DNA of 64,000 nt from Caldalkalibacillus mannanilyticus JCM 10596 (GTDB taxonomy: Bacteria > Bacillota > Bacilli > Caldalkalibacillales > JCM-10596): NCBI RefSeq assembly GCF_000615945.1, contig NZ_BAMO01000007.1, positions 62,001-126,000 of the forward strand. The letters run 5' to 3'. Each line of letters begins with the position of its first letter. The first letter of the stretch is position 1. The position numbers and the translations under genes were made by a program. Below are positions 8,655 to 17,098 of the stretch, in pieces. Below the pieces are notes generated by a model, which was not told the DNA's origin, searched no databases, and worked only from the letters and a program-made list of their open reading frames with translations.

Positions 8655-9622
8655 TAGATCACCTTCAATTCTAAACTCATTGTATGCTCCGCCCCATCAA
8701 AACGATGGCTACACTCATTGACCAAAAACGGCTGATTAATCCCATACTCCTCAATTACAATGGGGACATAGCACCCTGCACGAACACGAATATCTCCAAT
8801 ACAATCAAGCTTTAACGATTTTGATTCACGATTTTTAATGACCATTAATTGATCTAAAAGCTCCTTGATCTGTGCCATGTTCTTCTTTTCATCTACCGAT
8901 TGATAGAGCTGTAGTAGCCCCCACTTTGCTATATTGGCACTGTCCTGAATCATATAGACTTCTCGCCTTCCAGTGTTCTTATTATCTCGGTATAGTTTAA
9001 TTCGATTATACGTATCACTATCGATGGATTGTTGGGACGAAAAGTTATACATCAGACTGTGATCACCGATATAGAAATCCACGAGTAGATCCTCTACATT
9101 TCGTAGGCACAACTCTCCAAAATCATCATAAAAGACATAATTTCGATTGGTATTCCAAAGAGTATGGACAATCGCCTTGTCAATAATATCTAGCAGTTTT
9201 TGATTATCCTCTACCATTGAAGGAAGGCGATAGCCTGTTTCAGCAATATGACCTACTTGTAATTTAAAATCCTGAGCTATTCTACGAATGATATCCCCTA
9301 CCGTCGCATGAGAAAAGACATAGGCGGCTGAAGATAATAAATATCTTACTTGATCGTAGCAAGTAATTTTGACATTTTCGTCCTTGCCACTGTCTATGGT
9401 AAATATATAGCCCAAAAACACGTTTCTCTCCTTATATCTCATTCGGACAACATCCCCTGTTCCATATTCCAGTTTTCCTCTCTGGAAAGGGGAGCCTTTA
9501 ATTAAGGTGAATTCTAAGCTACCTGGACGACCTATTCTGCTTGTCTTCCAAGTGACACTCGTCACAATATCTGAAATATCCCACATGACCCCGTTTTTAT
9601 TATCCAGAATAATTTCAAGCAC
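8654..9622 (-). CDS. xkdQ: XkdQ/YqbQ-family tail hub protein
   Basis: About 322 residues with the XkdQ/YqbQ layout. An N-terminal ILDNKNGVMWDISDIVTSVTW strand set is followed by RPGSLEFTL, GDVVRMRY and YIFTIDSGKDENVKITCYDQ, and a C-terminal ECSHRFDGAEHTMSLEL end. The family is a tail hub protein similar in role to gpD/gp27. I place the start at the GTG at 9622, which overlaps the XkdP stop codon and has AGGTGG eight bases upstream. A TTG 13 codons further upstream would only add residues read from inside xkdP. Confidence 0.85.
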   Translation of the reverse strand: MLEIILDNKNGVMWDISDIVTSVTWKTSRIGRPGSLEFTLIKGSPFQRGKLEYGTGDVVRMRYKERNVFLGYIFTIDSGKDENVKITCYDQVRYLLSSAAYVFSHATVGDIIRRIAQDFKLQVGHIAETGYRLPSMVEDNQKLLDIIDKAIVHTLWNTNRNYVFYDDFGELCLRNVEDLLVDFYIGDHSLMYNFSSQQSIDSDTYNRIKLYRDNKNTGRREVYMIQDSANIAKWGLLQLYQSVDEKKNMAQIKELLDQLMVIKNRESKSLKLDCIGDIRVRAGCYVPIVIEEYGINQPFLVNECSHRFDGAEHTMSLELKVI

Positions 9623-10307
9623 TAGCTCCACCACCTGACGGAACCTTGAGAATTCTTCCAACTTTAAGACGTTTCACTTCTGCATCAGAGATCTGATTTA
9701 AGGTTTGAATGGACTTCCACTTAGCTCCATCCCCTAATGTTTTCTTAGCCACACTCCACAATGTGTCTCCAGCAACCAACGTATAGGTTTTTGGAGGCTG
9801 CTTATCATTAGGGCGAGTTGGTTTCTCTTTTTGTAGAATAGGAATACTCCCTTTTTGAGAAGGGAGAAGAGGTAGAAAACGCCTAGCTGAATAGAATACG
9901 TATTTTTTGAGTTTTAATGAATACTCAATATCTCCACCCCCGCCAGCCACTTCCTTCCATTGAAAGCTTTCTATACTAGCAGGTGTATTGATATCAAAGC
10001 TAGCTCCCGTAAAAACGAAACGAATGGGTCTTTTGCTTTCCATCCATTTTAATAGATACTCCACATAAAGCTTTGGTTTTAAGACAAGTTCAGTCGCTTC
10101 ATACGGATACTCTTTCGCTGGAAATACTCCGCTGAACGAATACTCGGAGAGCTTGGGCTCTTTGATTACATTGATTTCACCCATTTTGGAAATTTCGTAG
10201 GTTTTTCCTTTCCCTCCATCACTCATCTCAATGGAGCCTGGGTTAATAGGAAGCTGAAAACCTTCTTCTTGATTGTTGAAGCTTAACCATATTCCGTACT
10301 CTGACAT
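9615..10307 (-). CDS. xkdP: LysM-domain tail protein (XkdP)
   Basis: A 230-residue protein. The N-terminal two thirds form the XkdP tail domain (GFQLPINPGSIEMSDGGKG..., PKLSEYSFSGVFPA). The C-terminal 50 residues are a LysM domain (YTLVAGDTLWSVAKKTLG ... LKVGRILKVPS), which binds peptidoglycan glycan strands. It follows the tape-measure gene and precedes xkdQ, as in PBSX. It is thought to lie at the tail tip and help anchor the tail to the cell wall. Confidence 0.9.
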   Translation of the reverse strand: MSEYGIWLSFNNQEEGFQLPINPGSIEMSDGGKGKTYEISKMGEINVIKEPKLSEYSFSGVFPAKEYPYEATELVLKPKLYVEYLLKWMESKRPIRFVFTGASFDINTPASIESFQWKEVAGGGGDIEYSLKLKKYVFYSARRFLPLLPSQKGSIPILQKEKPTRPNDKQPPKTYTLVAGDTLWSVAKKTLGDGAKWKSIQTLNQISDAEVKRLKVGRILKVPSGGGASA

Positions 10308-10340
10308 AATATTACTCCTCTCACTTGATCTCCTTTCTCT

Positions 10341-12276
10341 TTAAATATCATAGACTGCACGAGCAGAAGAAACGATCTGCGTTTCGAGCTTTTCTGTAAT
10401 ATTGGAAACAATGGTTTCAATATCGTATCCCTGATTGATATCACCAGTTTGAACACTGACTGTAGGAGTTAAACTAACAAAGTTTTGAACATTCTTGATC
10501 TCGGCAAGTTCACGCATCATTTTCAGATCTTCACTAGAAATATCTACACTATCCCTGATTTGACCAACTTCCCCTACTTTATTGATGGTATCTATGTTAC
10601 CTAAGCCCTTCGTTTCAAGCCCTGTACCAAATCCACTCTCACGTCCAGTCCCTGTTCCTATAGGTGGAAGTTCCGGTTTAGAGAATCTAGCTTGTCTTTC
10701 AGCTGCTTTTTGAGCTGCATTTGCGTATACTTCCTCTTTCTTCGTCTGTAAATAACCCATTACATCTTTGGCAAATTCACCAACACTAAATTCTGGAACT
10801 AAATCAATTGATAATCCTGTTACTTTATTATAAAGTTCCACAACCTTATTAAAACCATCAATAAATTTATTAATTACGAAGTCAATGATTTTTCCAGTCT
10901 TCATTGCCCATATATATATCGGCATAAGTAGCACTTGTGCAAGTGAATAAAAAAAGGCTGGTAATGTACTAAAAAAGTTTAATATCCCATTCCAATTTTC
11001 ATAGAAAGATGCTGCTACAGCATTGTTTCTTTGCCAGAGCCTAGCTAAAGCAACAATTAACCCTACTACTACAGCAATAATTAAAACTAGCGGATTGACA
11101 CTTAAGATTGCATTGTATAAGCTTGCGCCATAGCTAATATATTTGTCTTCATAGCGAGTATACTGGTCAAAATAGTGGCTGATTGAGTAATTAAGAGATA
11201 TGCCGTTAAGGCGCTACAATTCCCCAAATTACTGGCTCAATAATTGACCAGTAATTTGTAAAAAAATCAACCACCATCGAACTATATTCTAAGATAGACC
11301 CTAGCAGCTGAATGATTGTATCAAAGACTGTTAGAAATACCTCTTGAATGGTTGGCATATGCGCCTGTATGGTTTCAATAAATTCTAACATCACAGGAAC
11401 AAGTCCATAGCCAATAACTTCTTTAAAGTTGTTCCATTCATTGGCTAACTGTAAAGCGACACCTTGAGGCGTCTGAGCCATATCCTGAGCCAAGCCTCCA
11501 AAGCTCTGACCCAACACATCTACTAATAAGGCTGCACGCTCTGCTTCCGATCCTGTTTTTAGAATCTCCATTTGCGCTTCATTAAATGAAACTCCAAGCT
11601 TAGAGATTTCTCCCACTTTGCCTCCCATGACTTCTCCTACAAGCTTCGAGGTTTTCATCATCTCCTCTTGCGACACTTCTACCCCATGCATAGCCACAGC
11701 AAGATCATACAGAGCGGGGGTTAAGGCTTGAATACTCTCTGCGCCTATATTAAAGCTTCCTAGCTCAGCCATCCCTGTCATCCCCACTTGATCAGCAATC
11801 GTGGTCCCTCCCTGCATTTCTGCAGCTAGAAGCTTCATCTGATCCACTTGCTCCTGTGTCGTTCCTCCCACTTTAGACATGATGGAATGAAGACGCTGTT
11901 CAGCTGCCACCTGCTGGTTGGCTAAATCTAGCGATTCAGACATAAAGCCTGTTACCAGTTTGTAGCCATCCTTTGCTAACCCTATAATTGCTTTTTTTAG
12001 ACCAGAGGCTTGCTGCTCTCCTTGCTTTACCGCTTCATTAAATTCACTCTGTTTGCCCTCTGCTTTATCAATTTCTTTAGAAACAGTATTAACAACCTCT
12101 CCAGTGACTTCCATACTCTTTTTGGCTTTATCAAATATATGGACGTCAAAAGCATTTTTAAATTTTGGACTAAGATCTTCCAAGTGATGTGCGGTAACAT
12201 TGGCATACTTATTTAAATCTTGTAAACTAGTCACCATTGGATTTTTCAATTGTAATGTATTTACGATCGTTGCCAA
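10341..12276 (-). pseudogene. xkdO: tail tape measure protein, interrupted by two single-base deletions
   Basis: The N-terminal 356 codons (12276 down to 11206) encode a helical tape-measure start with GLAKDGYKLVTGFMSES and a TMP-like segment around EVSQEEMMKTSKLVGEVMGGKVGEISKLG. The frame then stops. Shifting by one base at about 11212 continues as ALTAYLLITQSATILTS down to 11102. A second one-base shift at about 11115-11135 continues as NAILSVNPLVLIIAVVVGL, then two membrane-type segments, to the stop at 10341. Adding two bases gives 645 residues in one frame. Start is TTG at 12276 with AGGTGA upstream. The protein sets tail length and serves in DNA or ion passage. It is probably intact in reality; see the finding on missing bases. 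Confidence 0.8.
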
Positions 12277-12284
12277 TGAATCAC

Positions 12285-12459
12285 CTACTTTCTTTTCATT
12301 CGATCCGCTTCTTTTTTCTCGGCAGCAATGCGCTCATTAATACACGCAATTACAAACGCCTTTTCTTCTCTCGGCAAATGGCAGAATTGAGAAGGAAGCA
12401 GCTTTAGTTTATGGAGGGCATAGTAGCATAGTTCGCCTCACTATCGCCCCCCTTAATTA
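12285..12459 (-). other. minus-one frameshift extension of XkdN (with one missing base)
   Basis: The xkdN stop codon is immediately preceded by the slippery heptamer A AAA AAC (in frame as GCA AAA AAC TAA). A minus-one slip leads into KLIKGGDSEANYA. If one base is restored at about 12425 it continues as YYALHKLKLLPSQF...REEKAFVIACINERIAAEKKEADRMKRK to the TAG at 12285. This is the layout of the lambda gpG/gpGT-type tail assembly chaperone: a short protein plus a frameshifted longer form, placed just before the tape measure. The extension has no start codon or ribosome site of its own. Confidence 0.65.
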
Positions 12460-12873
12460 GTTTTTTGCCTCTTCTACTAAATCGTCCATATCTCGATCAA
12501 AACCGGATAGCTGTTGAATCCTTCTAGATAATTCGGCAATTTCACCAGGCAATAATACTTTAGAAAGGTATTCATCTGGTGTAACACAACCTAGTTTCTG
12601 AATACTTTCAGCATCTTTAAAGCTGGGCTCTAATGTATTTTGAATGATAATATCATTATTCATTTTTTGGACGTCTACTTCTACCTGCCGCTTCCCTTTG
12701 GTATGAACAATGGTAGATTTTTTACGAATCTGCTCAAAGTCTTCATTGGACATCGCTTTGATCTTAAATTTGAACAGTTCTCCGTTGTTCCCCTTGAATC
12801 TATCTGAAATAACCACTTCTTCTGTAATATTATCTACTGGATTTGCATTAAGAAATTCTTGTAAAGTATTCAT
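12457..12873 (-). CDS. xkdN: tail assembly chaperone (XkdN)
   Basis: A 138-residue protein (MNTLQEFLNANPVDN..., EVVISDRFKGNNGELFKFKIKAMSNEDFEQIRKK) of the XkdN family. The ATG at 12873 is chosen because AAGGAGGAG precedes it; further upstream codons lie inside xkdM. It lies between the tail tube gene and the tape measure, the position of the gpG-like chaperone that coats the tape measure during assembly. Its last codons form a slippery site for a minus-one extension (separate entry). Confidence 0.85.
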   Translation of the reverse strand: MNTLQEFLNANPVDNITEEVVISDRFKGNNGELFKFKIKAMSNEDFEQIRKKSTIVHTKGKRQVEVDVQKMNNDIIIQNTLEPSFKDAESIQKLGCVTPDEYLSKVLLPGEIAELSRRIQQLSGFDRDMDDLVEEAKN

Positions 12874-12886
12874 AGCTATCTCCTCC

Positions 12887-13353
12887 TTATACGCCTGTTG
12901 GTTTCTTAAAGCTATCTGATAAAGCGACATCACTAAATGTGAATGGCATTTCTTCTTCTAAGGCATCATCACTTGTGCTATCGAATTTGAACCAGGCAAC
13001 ACTGTCTAGATTACAGTTTTTTGCAACCACTGTTTGTTTTCCTACACTGGAAATAGGATCTTCATTAGATACTTGCAGATCGAAATAAAAATCCTTTCCT
13101 GTTTTAATATAATCGAACATTAGCTTTCTGAATAAGCTAGTCATATAATAGATCGTTAAGGTTCCCGTCCCCTTCCAACCTGTCGATTTTTGACCTACAT
13201 TCGTCTTCCCTAAAATGGGACATCGGTCTTATTTTTGGTGATCGTTGCTTCTCCTGTTTTAGCATAGAATAATTCTTCTACCTTCCCATCGATCGTAATT
13301 AAAGCTTTTGCATATTTCCCACTTAGAGCATCTTGTTCATTCATAAAAGCCAT
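12887..13353 (-). pseudogene. xkdM: tail tube protein XkdM, one base missing
   Basis: The ATG at 13353 opens MAFMNEQDALSGKYAKALITIDGKVEELFYAKTG, which stops after DVPF. Restoring one base at about 13218, where the sequence reads GTCCC before ATTTTA, gives DVPILGKTNVGQKSTGWKGTGTLTIYYMTSLFRKLMFDYIKTGKDFYF and continues to the stop at 12887, 155 residues in all. The TGWKGTG...TSLFRK..DYIKTGKD pattern is diagnostic for XkdM, the tube inside the contractile sheath. The gene starts one base after the sheath stop codon. It is likely functional in the real genome. Confidence 0.8.
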
Positions 13354-13354
13354 A

Positions 13355-14674
13355 TTACTTCACCATCACTTTCACATAAATTTTTTCAATCGCATCCACT
13401 GGGTTGACATAGGTTTCAATAAAGACCGCATCTACTTGTCCCTCTACAGGTGAAACCTGAATATCTGTTTGAGAGTCGAATTGCTGAATTGCTCCCATGG
13501 CTTGTAGTTTCTCCAAAAGATTAATACACTCATTCTTAAGCAGGTTACGTCCATCTTCATGATTATCTACTTTGCCAATATAGAAGCTGCTAAAAATATG
13601 AACAAAATCGTTATTAATTGAATCTAAGACTCGAACCACACGGTTTTTAGAGAAATGCTTTCCTTTGGTTGGAGTGAATAGCGTTAAGGTATTAATATCC
13701 TGCTCCACAACCGCTCTTCCATTATTCTGCGTGAAGAGAAACTCTCCATTTTGTAAAGCTGCAATAATTTGAGAATTAGAGAAACGAGGTGAAACATCAA
13801 CGGCACCATCATATACTTGGTATGTTAAAGATTCGTTGACCTGTGCACCTGCTGTAGCTCCAGCGACCCATGCTGTTGCTTGTGCGGCAGTTAGGCTAGT
13901 TCCATCGGCGAGAATCACACCATTTTTCACGCTAATGATTCCTTCATAATTCGCTGTAGGATAATTTTCTAAGGCAATTTGAATTTTCTTCCCTTCATCC
14001 TCTCTTAATCGCTCACAAAAAGAGGTATACAGGGATTTTAGTGTGTTGTCTGTTGAGATCAGAGCCATGGTATCAAAATCATGTACTTCCGCCTCTGTTA
14101 AATAGTCTAAATGATCGGCATTCGTTACCGTTCCATTGGCTCCACCCGTTAAAGGAGTTCCCGCTGTTGTAACCAAAGCGCCTGTACCTGTAAACACGAC
14201 CCAATCATTGTTTTTAAGAGAAGCACTATCGGCAACAGTCTGCACCTCTACTTCTTGCCCACCGACAAATGTCAGAACATCAAATTTAGTGTTATCGTCT
14301 AAATTTGTCCGAATGGTTACTGTAATATCATTTCCTCTAGTTCCTCCATGTTTGGCTGTCATGGTCAATTCCCCTACAGTGGCTGTAGCCTTTACCCCTG
14401 CATTCAAACGATACAATAAGAGGGTTTTCGCTCTCTTTAAGGCTTCTCGAATGAGCAGCATTTGAACATCTGTCATTGCATAGCCAAGCTTGGAGAACGT
14501 ATTTTCTCCAGCTTCTACAACTTGGATTTTCTTCGCTTCCCCCCAGTTCAGAGCAAGTGCCATCGTGACAATCCCTCGCTCCCCTACACTTCCTAAAGGT
14601 TTGGGTTCACTATTTGAATTAACATATACTCCTGGTCTTACCTTGTTTTGCGTTGTCCATGTACCTCTAGCCAT
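13355..14674 (-). CDS. xkdK: contractile tail sheath protein (XkdK)
   Basis: A 439-residue sheath protein. The N-terminus (GTWTTQNKVRPGVYVNSNSEP...VGERGIVTMALALNWG) and C-terminus (FIETYVNPVDAIEKIYVKVMV) are characteristic of XkdK-type sheaths. The middle holds the variable surface domain (about 95-180). It polymerises around the tube and contracts on target binding. The ATG at 14674 directly follows the stop codon of the small gene upstream, with GGAGG eight bases before it. Full length. Confidence 0.93.
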   Translation of the reverse strand: MARGTWTTQNKVRPGVYVNSNSEPKPLGSVGERGIVTMALALNWGEAKKIQVVEAGENTFSKLGYAMTDVQMLLIREALKRAKTLLLYRLNAGVKATATVGELTMTAKHGGTRGNDITVTIRTNLDDNTKFDVLTFVGGQEVEVQTVADSASLKNNDWVVFTGTGALVTTAGTPLTGGANGTVTNADHLDYLTEAEVHDFDTMALISTDNTLKSLYTSFCERLREDEGKKIQIALENYPTANYEGIISVKNGVILADGTSLTAAQATAWVAGATAGAQVNESLTYQVYDGAVDVSPRFSNSQIIAALQNGEFLFTQNNGRAVVEQDINTLTLFTPTKGKHFSKNRVVRVLDSINNDFVHIFSSFYIGKVDNHEDGRNLLKNECINLLEKLQAMGAIQQFDSQTDIQVSPVEGQVDAVFIETYVNPVDAIEKIYVKVMVK

Positions 14675-14839
14675 CTATTTGGCCTCCTTTTTCAGAAAAT
14701 CATCTATTTTTTTTTGAACCTGTTCTACCGTGTATGTTTTTTCATCTTCAAGCAATGCCCGCAGCAGATCACTTTGATGTTCATACTTTTTTGAAGTTAA
14801 ATATTGTTTTTTGGTATACCTTGCTTTATCTTTACTCAC
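14675..14839 (-). CDS. small conserved tail-cluster protein
   Basis: A 54-residue protein with the pattern LTSKKYEHQSDLLRALLEDEKTYTVEQVQKKIDDFLKK. Proteins of this type (S-K-K-Y-x-H-x-x-D-L-L followed by D-E-x-x-Y-T-x-x-E-V) occur just upstream of the sheath gene in many Xkd-type clusters; their role is unknown. It starts with GTG at 14839 inside the stop region of the tail terminator gene, with GGGGG eight bases upstream, and ends directly against the sheath ATG. Confidence 0.65.
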   Translation of the reverse strand: MSKDKARYTKKQYLTSKKYEHQSDLLRALLEDEKTYTVEQVQKKIDDFLKKEAK

Positions 14840-15263
14840 GTACATATCCCCCTTGCTCTAATTTCCTCATGGGTGTATTTGTCGTTCCTTCCTTGTGTAT
14901 CAGAACGTGGTAATCAACATAGAAATGGAGAACCTGTTCCACAATTTCATGTCGCATTCCCATTCCACGATAACCCTTTTCCTGGATCTGTAGCACGTCC
15001 ATGATGGAATAAAGCTGTTCAGCCTGATCATGTAATTCACTGTTTTTAGGCTCTACGGCGTAGAAACAAATTTCGAAGCTATGCTTACGCCTATACCTTG
15101 TATTCATATCATGGGTTTGGCTTGTTTCTACTAGCTTCACTTCAAGACAAGGAGGAACTACCTCCTCTGCTATTCCTTCACTTAACACATCAATCTCTGG
15201 AAAATGTGCTGTTAGAGTCTCAACCACTCTATTAAGTACATGATTCACTGTGATTACTCCCAT
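14832..15263 (-). CDS. tail terminator family protein (DUF6838, XkdJ-like)
   Basis: A 143-residue protein: MGVITVNHVLNRVVETLTAHFP..., then VPPCLEVKLVETSQTHDMNTRYRRKHSFEICFY and a C-terminal YVDYHVLIHKE strand. This matches the phage tail terminator/DUF6838 type that sits directly before the sheath genes and caps the finished tube. ATG at 15263 with AGGAG eight bases upstream. It is the first structural gene of this cluster: no capsid, portal, protease or terminase gene lies upstream. Confidence 0.7.
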   Translation of the reverse strand: MGVITVNHVLNRVVETLTAHFPEIDVLSEGIAEEVVPPCLEVKLVETSQTHDMNTRYRRKHSFEICFYAVEPKNSELHDQAEQLYSIMDVLQIQEKGYRGMGMRHEIVEQVLHFYVDYHVLIHKEGTTNTPMRKLEQGGYVRE

Positions 15264-15453
15264 TTGGTCATCTCCTAGTCCTTATCTTCCAGCTTTTTTG
15301 CTTCTTGCGACTCAAATGCTGCCTTATTACGTTTGCTCCCCCTTCATTTAGTTCCATTTTTTCTATCTCTTATCTGTTAACCTTTTTCCTGGTTACATCT
15401 AATCACCCCCTTTCTCTTGAATGTGTAAACACCTTGTAGCTCGACCGAATCTA

Positions 15454-15663
15454 CTAACTATAAAATTCCTCTTGGTAATGACTGTACGTTGGAGGAACCT
15501 TTATTCTCCCCTCCATAACCGCTTCAATTACTTTTAACCTTATTTCTTGCTCCAGATCATCTCTTTCATTTTTATCTGTGTTCAGTAACGATTTTTTAAT
15601 TTTGGGATCCATCATAAGCAATGCTTTCGTGAGTATCCCTTTCTTGTCGATGTCCTTCTCCAT
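15454..15663 (-). CDS. small HTH_16-like regulatory protein
   Basis: A 69-residue protein with the pattern LLMMDPKIKKSLLNTDKNERDDLEQEIRLKVIEAV. It resembles the HTH_16 type of helix-turn-helix and the region-2-like segment of sigma factors (K-S-L-x-N-T-x-x-x-E-R-D-D-L-E-Q-E). It is encoded directly after the region-4-like gene in the same direction and before the tail genes, so it is probably the third member of the regulatory block. Its role, whether activator or sigma-factor partner, is inferred. Confidence 0.6.
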   Translation of the reverse strand: MEKDIDKKGILTKALLMMDPKIKKSLLNTDKNERDDLEQEIRLKVIEAVMEGRIKVPPTYSHYQEEFYS

Positions 15664-15669
15664 TCCTTT

Positions 15670-15945
15670 TCACTCTCTTCCTTTCTCCAACTCATTTTTT
15701 ATCTTTACTAGTGCTCTTTTCTTGGTTTTGCCTATGTTTTGTGGAGTATCTTTAAACCATTTAGCTACTTCCGTCTGTGTCCATTGATCAATATAAATCA
15801 GTTGAAGTATCGTTCTTTCTTTTTCTGTTAATTGGAGTAAGCTATTGTAAAGAACTTCATCTTCTGCAATATCGAGCAGAGTGAACTCAGTATTCATCCT
15901 GCTAGATTCTCCATTTTCCCGATCCATGGATAAAGAACTGATCAA
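15670..15945 (-). CDS. sigma region 4-like protein (half of a split sigma factor)
   Basis: A protein of about 91 residues. Residues 36-85 form a sigma-70 region 4 helix-turn-helix: LTEKERTILQLIYIDQWTQTEVAKWF followed by NIGKTKKRALVKIKNEL. No region 2 is present. The TTG at 15945 has AAGGAG seven bases upstream and overlaps the stop codon of the region-2-like gene; an ATG at 15927 is the alternative. The arrangement parallels SigO-RsoA of Bacillus subtilis, in which two proteins together make one sigma factor. Probable role: activating the tail genes. Confidence 0.7.
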   Translation of the reverse strand: MISSLSMDRENGESSRMNTEFTLLDIAEDEVLYNSLLQLTEKERTILQLIYIDQWTQTEVAKWFKDTPQNIGKTKKRALVKIKNELEKGRE

Positions 15946-16265
15946 AGCCTGGACTCCTTCCCTCTTACAAGTTGATCTAGGAATAGAAGATAGTGTTTCT
16001 TTTGTTTTCTACGCTCCCTGTCATAATGATTAGAAAAATAATGAGAAAGGATGGAAATATACTTCATTAAACGATAAAGATAATAATGTTCAACAAAACG
16101 CAGATCTAATTGTTCTTTAGCTGCTTTTTTCCCTTCAACAACAACCTCTTTAAGTAAGATCCGATGGGATTCATCTTCTAAAAAGCTTTTTACAATAGGT
16201 TGTGCTAAAAAATCCGCATGTTCACTCTCATATTCATGTAAATTCTTGTATCTTTTCATATCCAC
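15942..16265 (-). CDS. sigma region 2-like protein (other half of a split sigma factor)
   Basis: About 107 residues. The C-terminal half (DLRFVEHYYLYRLMKYISILSHYFSNHYDRERRKQKK) resembles sigma region 2, with the aromatic-rich helix that melts the minus-10 element and a basic end. No region 4 is present; that follows in the next, overlapping gene. I favour the GTG at 16265, which has GGAGG five bases upstream; ATGs at 16277 and 16259 are possible. It is the first gene of the block that leads into the tail operon. The sigma assignment is from pattern only. Confidence 0.6.
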   Translation of the reverse strand: MDMKRYKNLHEYESEHADFLAQPIVKSFLEDESHRILLKEVVVEGKKAAKEQLDLRFVEHYYLYRLMKYISILSHYFSNHYDRERRKQKKHYLLFLDQLVRGKESRL

Positions 16266-16363
16266 CCAAGCCTCCATACACAGCCAAAAATTTTCTAGAT
16301 TCCGCCATTACTTTTTTCATTTCAATTCCCTCCTAATGTGCTAGCTATTATTTTTTTAAGCAT

Positions 16364-16407
16364 AAAAAAAGGACACAGATTGACAACAACTTCTGTCAAT
16401 CTGCGTC
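16364..16407 (-). terminator. terminator before the regulatory block
   Basis: A near-perfect 15-base-pair stem (16371-16385 with 16393-16407, one mismatch) is followed by seven T on the minus strand. It separates the cargo genes from the regulators. Confidence 0.8.
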
Positions 16408-16631
16408 CTGCGGATTTCGCTCAGACATTTGAATCTATTTATTTTAGTTACCACTCTTGATGCATCTCGTTAATAGAACTAGTGATATAGCTAGTATACC
16501 TTCAAAAAACATTTCATGCATATCTGGGGACACGTAGGACATATCAGACATTTTTGACATATGAGTGGTCCGTTTCTGGCACTATGTCCAAGTCTTAAAA
16601 GACTTGTGTAAATGGCACGAACCATAGGAGG
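16408..16631. other. gene-free stretch with a short palindrome
   Basis: Together with the terminator this makes about 360 bases without a gene. It contains the palindrome CAAGTCTTAAAAGACTTG at 16589-16606 and repeated GACATAT words at 16537-16561. I see no clear promoter and no open frame worth reporting. Confidence 0.4.
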
Positions 16632-17063
16632 CTAAGCGTTATTTTTACCTTTCTGTTCAAAGCACAAACGTCTCCCATACTCATTGTTCTCATGGGTCAG
16701 AGCATACGTCCATTTGAATGAATCATCAAAAAGATAAAGATCTTCCGTATATTTTACAGGTTCCTTCAAGACCTCTTCCATCGGTATCAGTAAGACCTGT
16801 TCAATATGAAAGTGGAGAAAAGGCGTGTAGGATGTCTTATCCCATAAGACATAGACAGCTTTCTTTAGAAAGGGCGATTGAAGAATTTCGCTGAGTTCTA
16901 TCGTATTAGCGGAAATAAAACAATCCCATAAAAATCCATCTTCTTTTTCAAGAATGTAGTTTTTATAATACAAACCTTCTGTATCTATAAAGCTAGCTAT
17001 GTATTTCTCTCTCAACTTTTTAGATTCTTCTAAGGGTAAAAATACTTCTTTTGAGTTATTCAC
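16632..17063 (-). CDS. hypothetical protein
   Basis: A protein of about 143 residues, acidic and aromatic-rich, without signal peptide or membrane segment. The GTG at 17063 has GGGGG five bases upstream and is preferred to the ATG at 17087, which has none. Motifs such as YTEDLYLFDDSFKWTYALTHEN near the end look like immunity or small cytoplasmic proteins of Bacillales, but I do not recognise a named family. It is the last of four minus-strand cargo genes between the tail regulators and the integrase remnant. Confidence 0.55.
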   Translation of the reverse strand: MNNSKEVFLPLEESKKLREKYIASFIDTEGLYYKNYILEKEDGFLWDCFISANTIELSEILQSPFLKKAVYVLWDKTSYTPFLHFHIEQVLLIPMEEVLKEPVKYTEDLYLFDDSFKWTYALTHENNEYGRRLCFEQKGKNNA

Positions 17064-17098
17064 CTTAGCCCCCTTGGTTTCATTCAATTCATTGAGTT

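Noticed and set aside
11206-11220. Programmed frameshift in the tape measure gene
   Set aside because: No slippery heptamer is present at either break, and tape measure genes are not known to use one; two missing bases explain it better.
15264-15453. A small gene before the tail terminator gene (frame ending SKRNKAAFESQEAKKLEDKD)
   Set aside because: It looks partly coding, but no start codon is available in phase and a single added base does not repair it cleanly.
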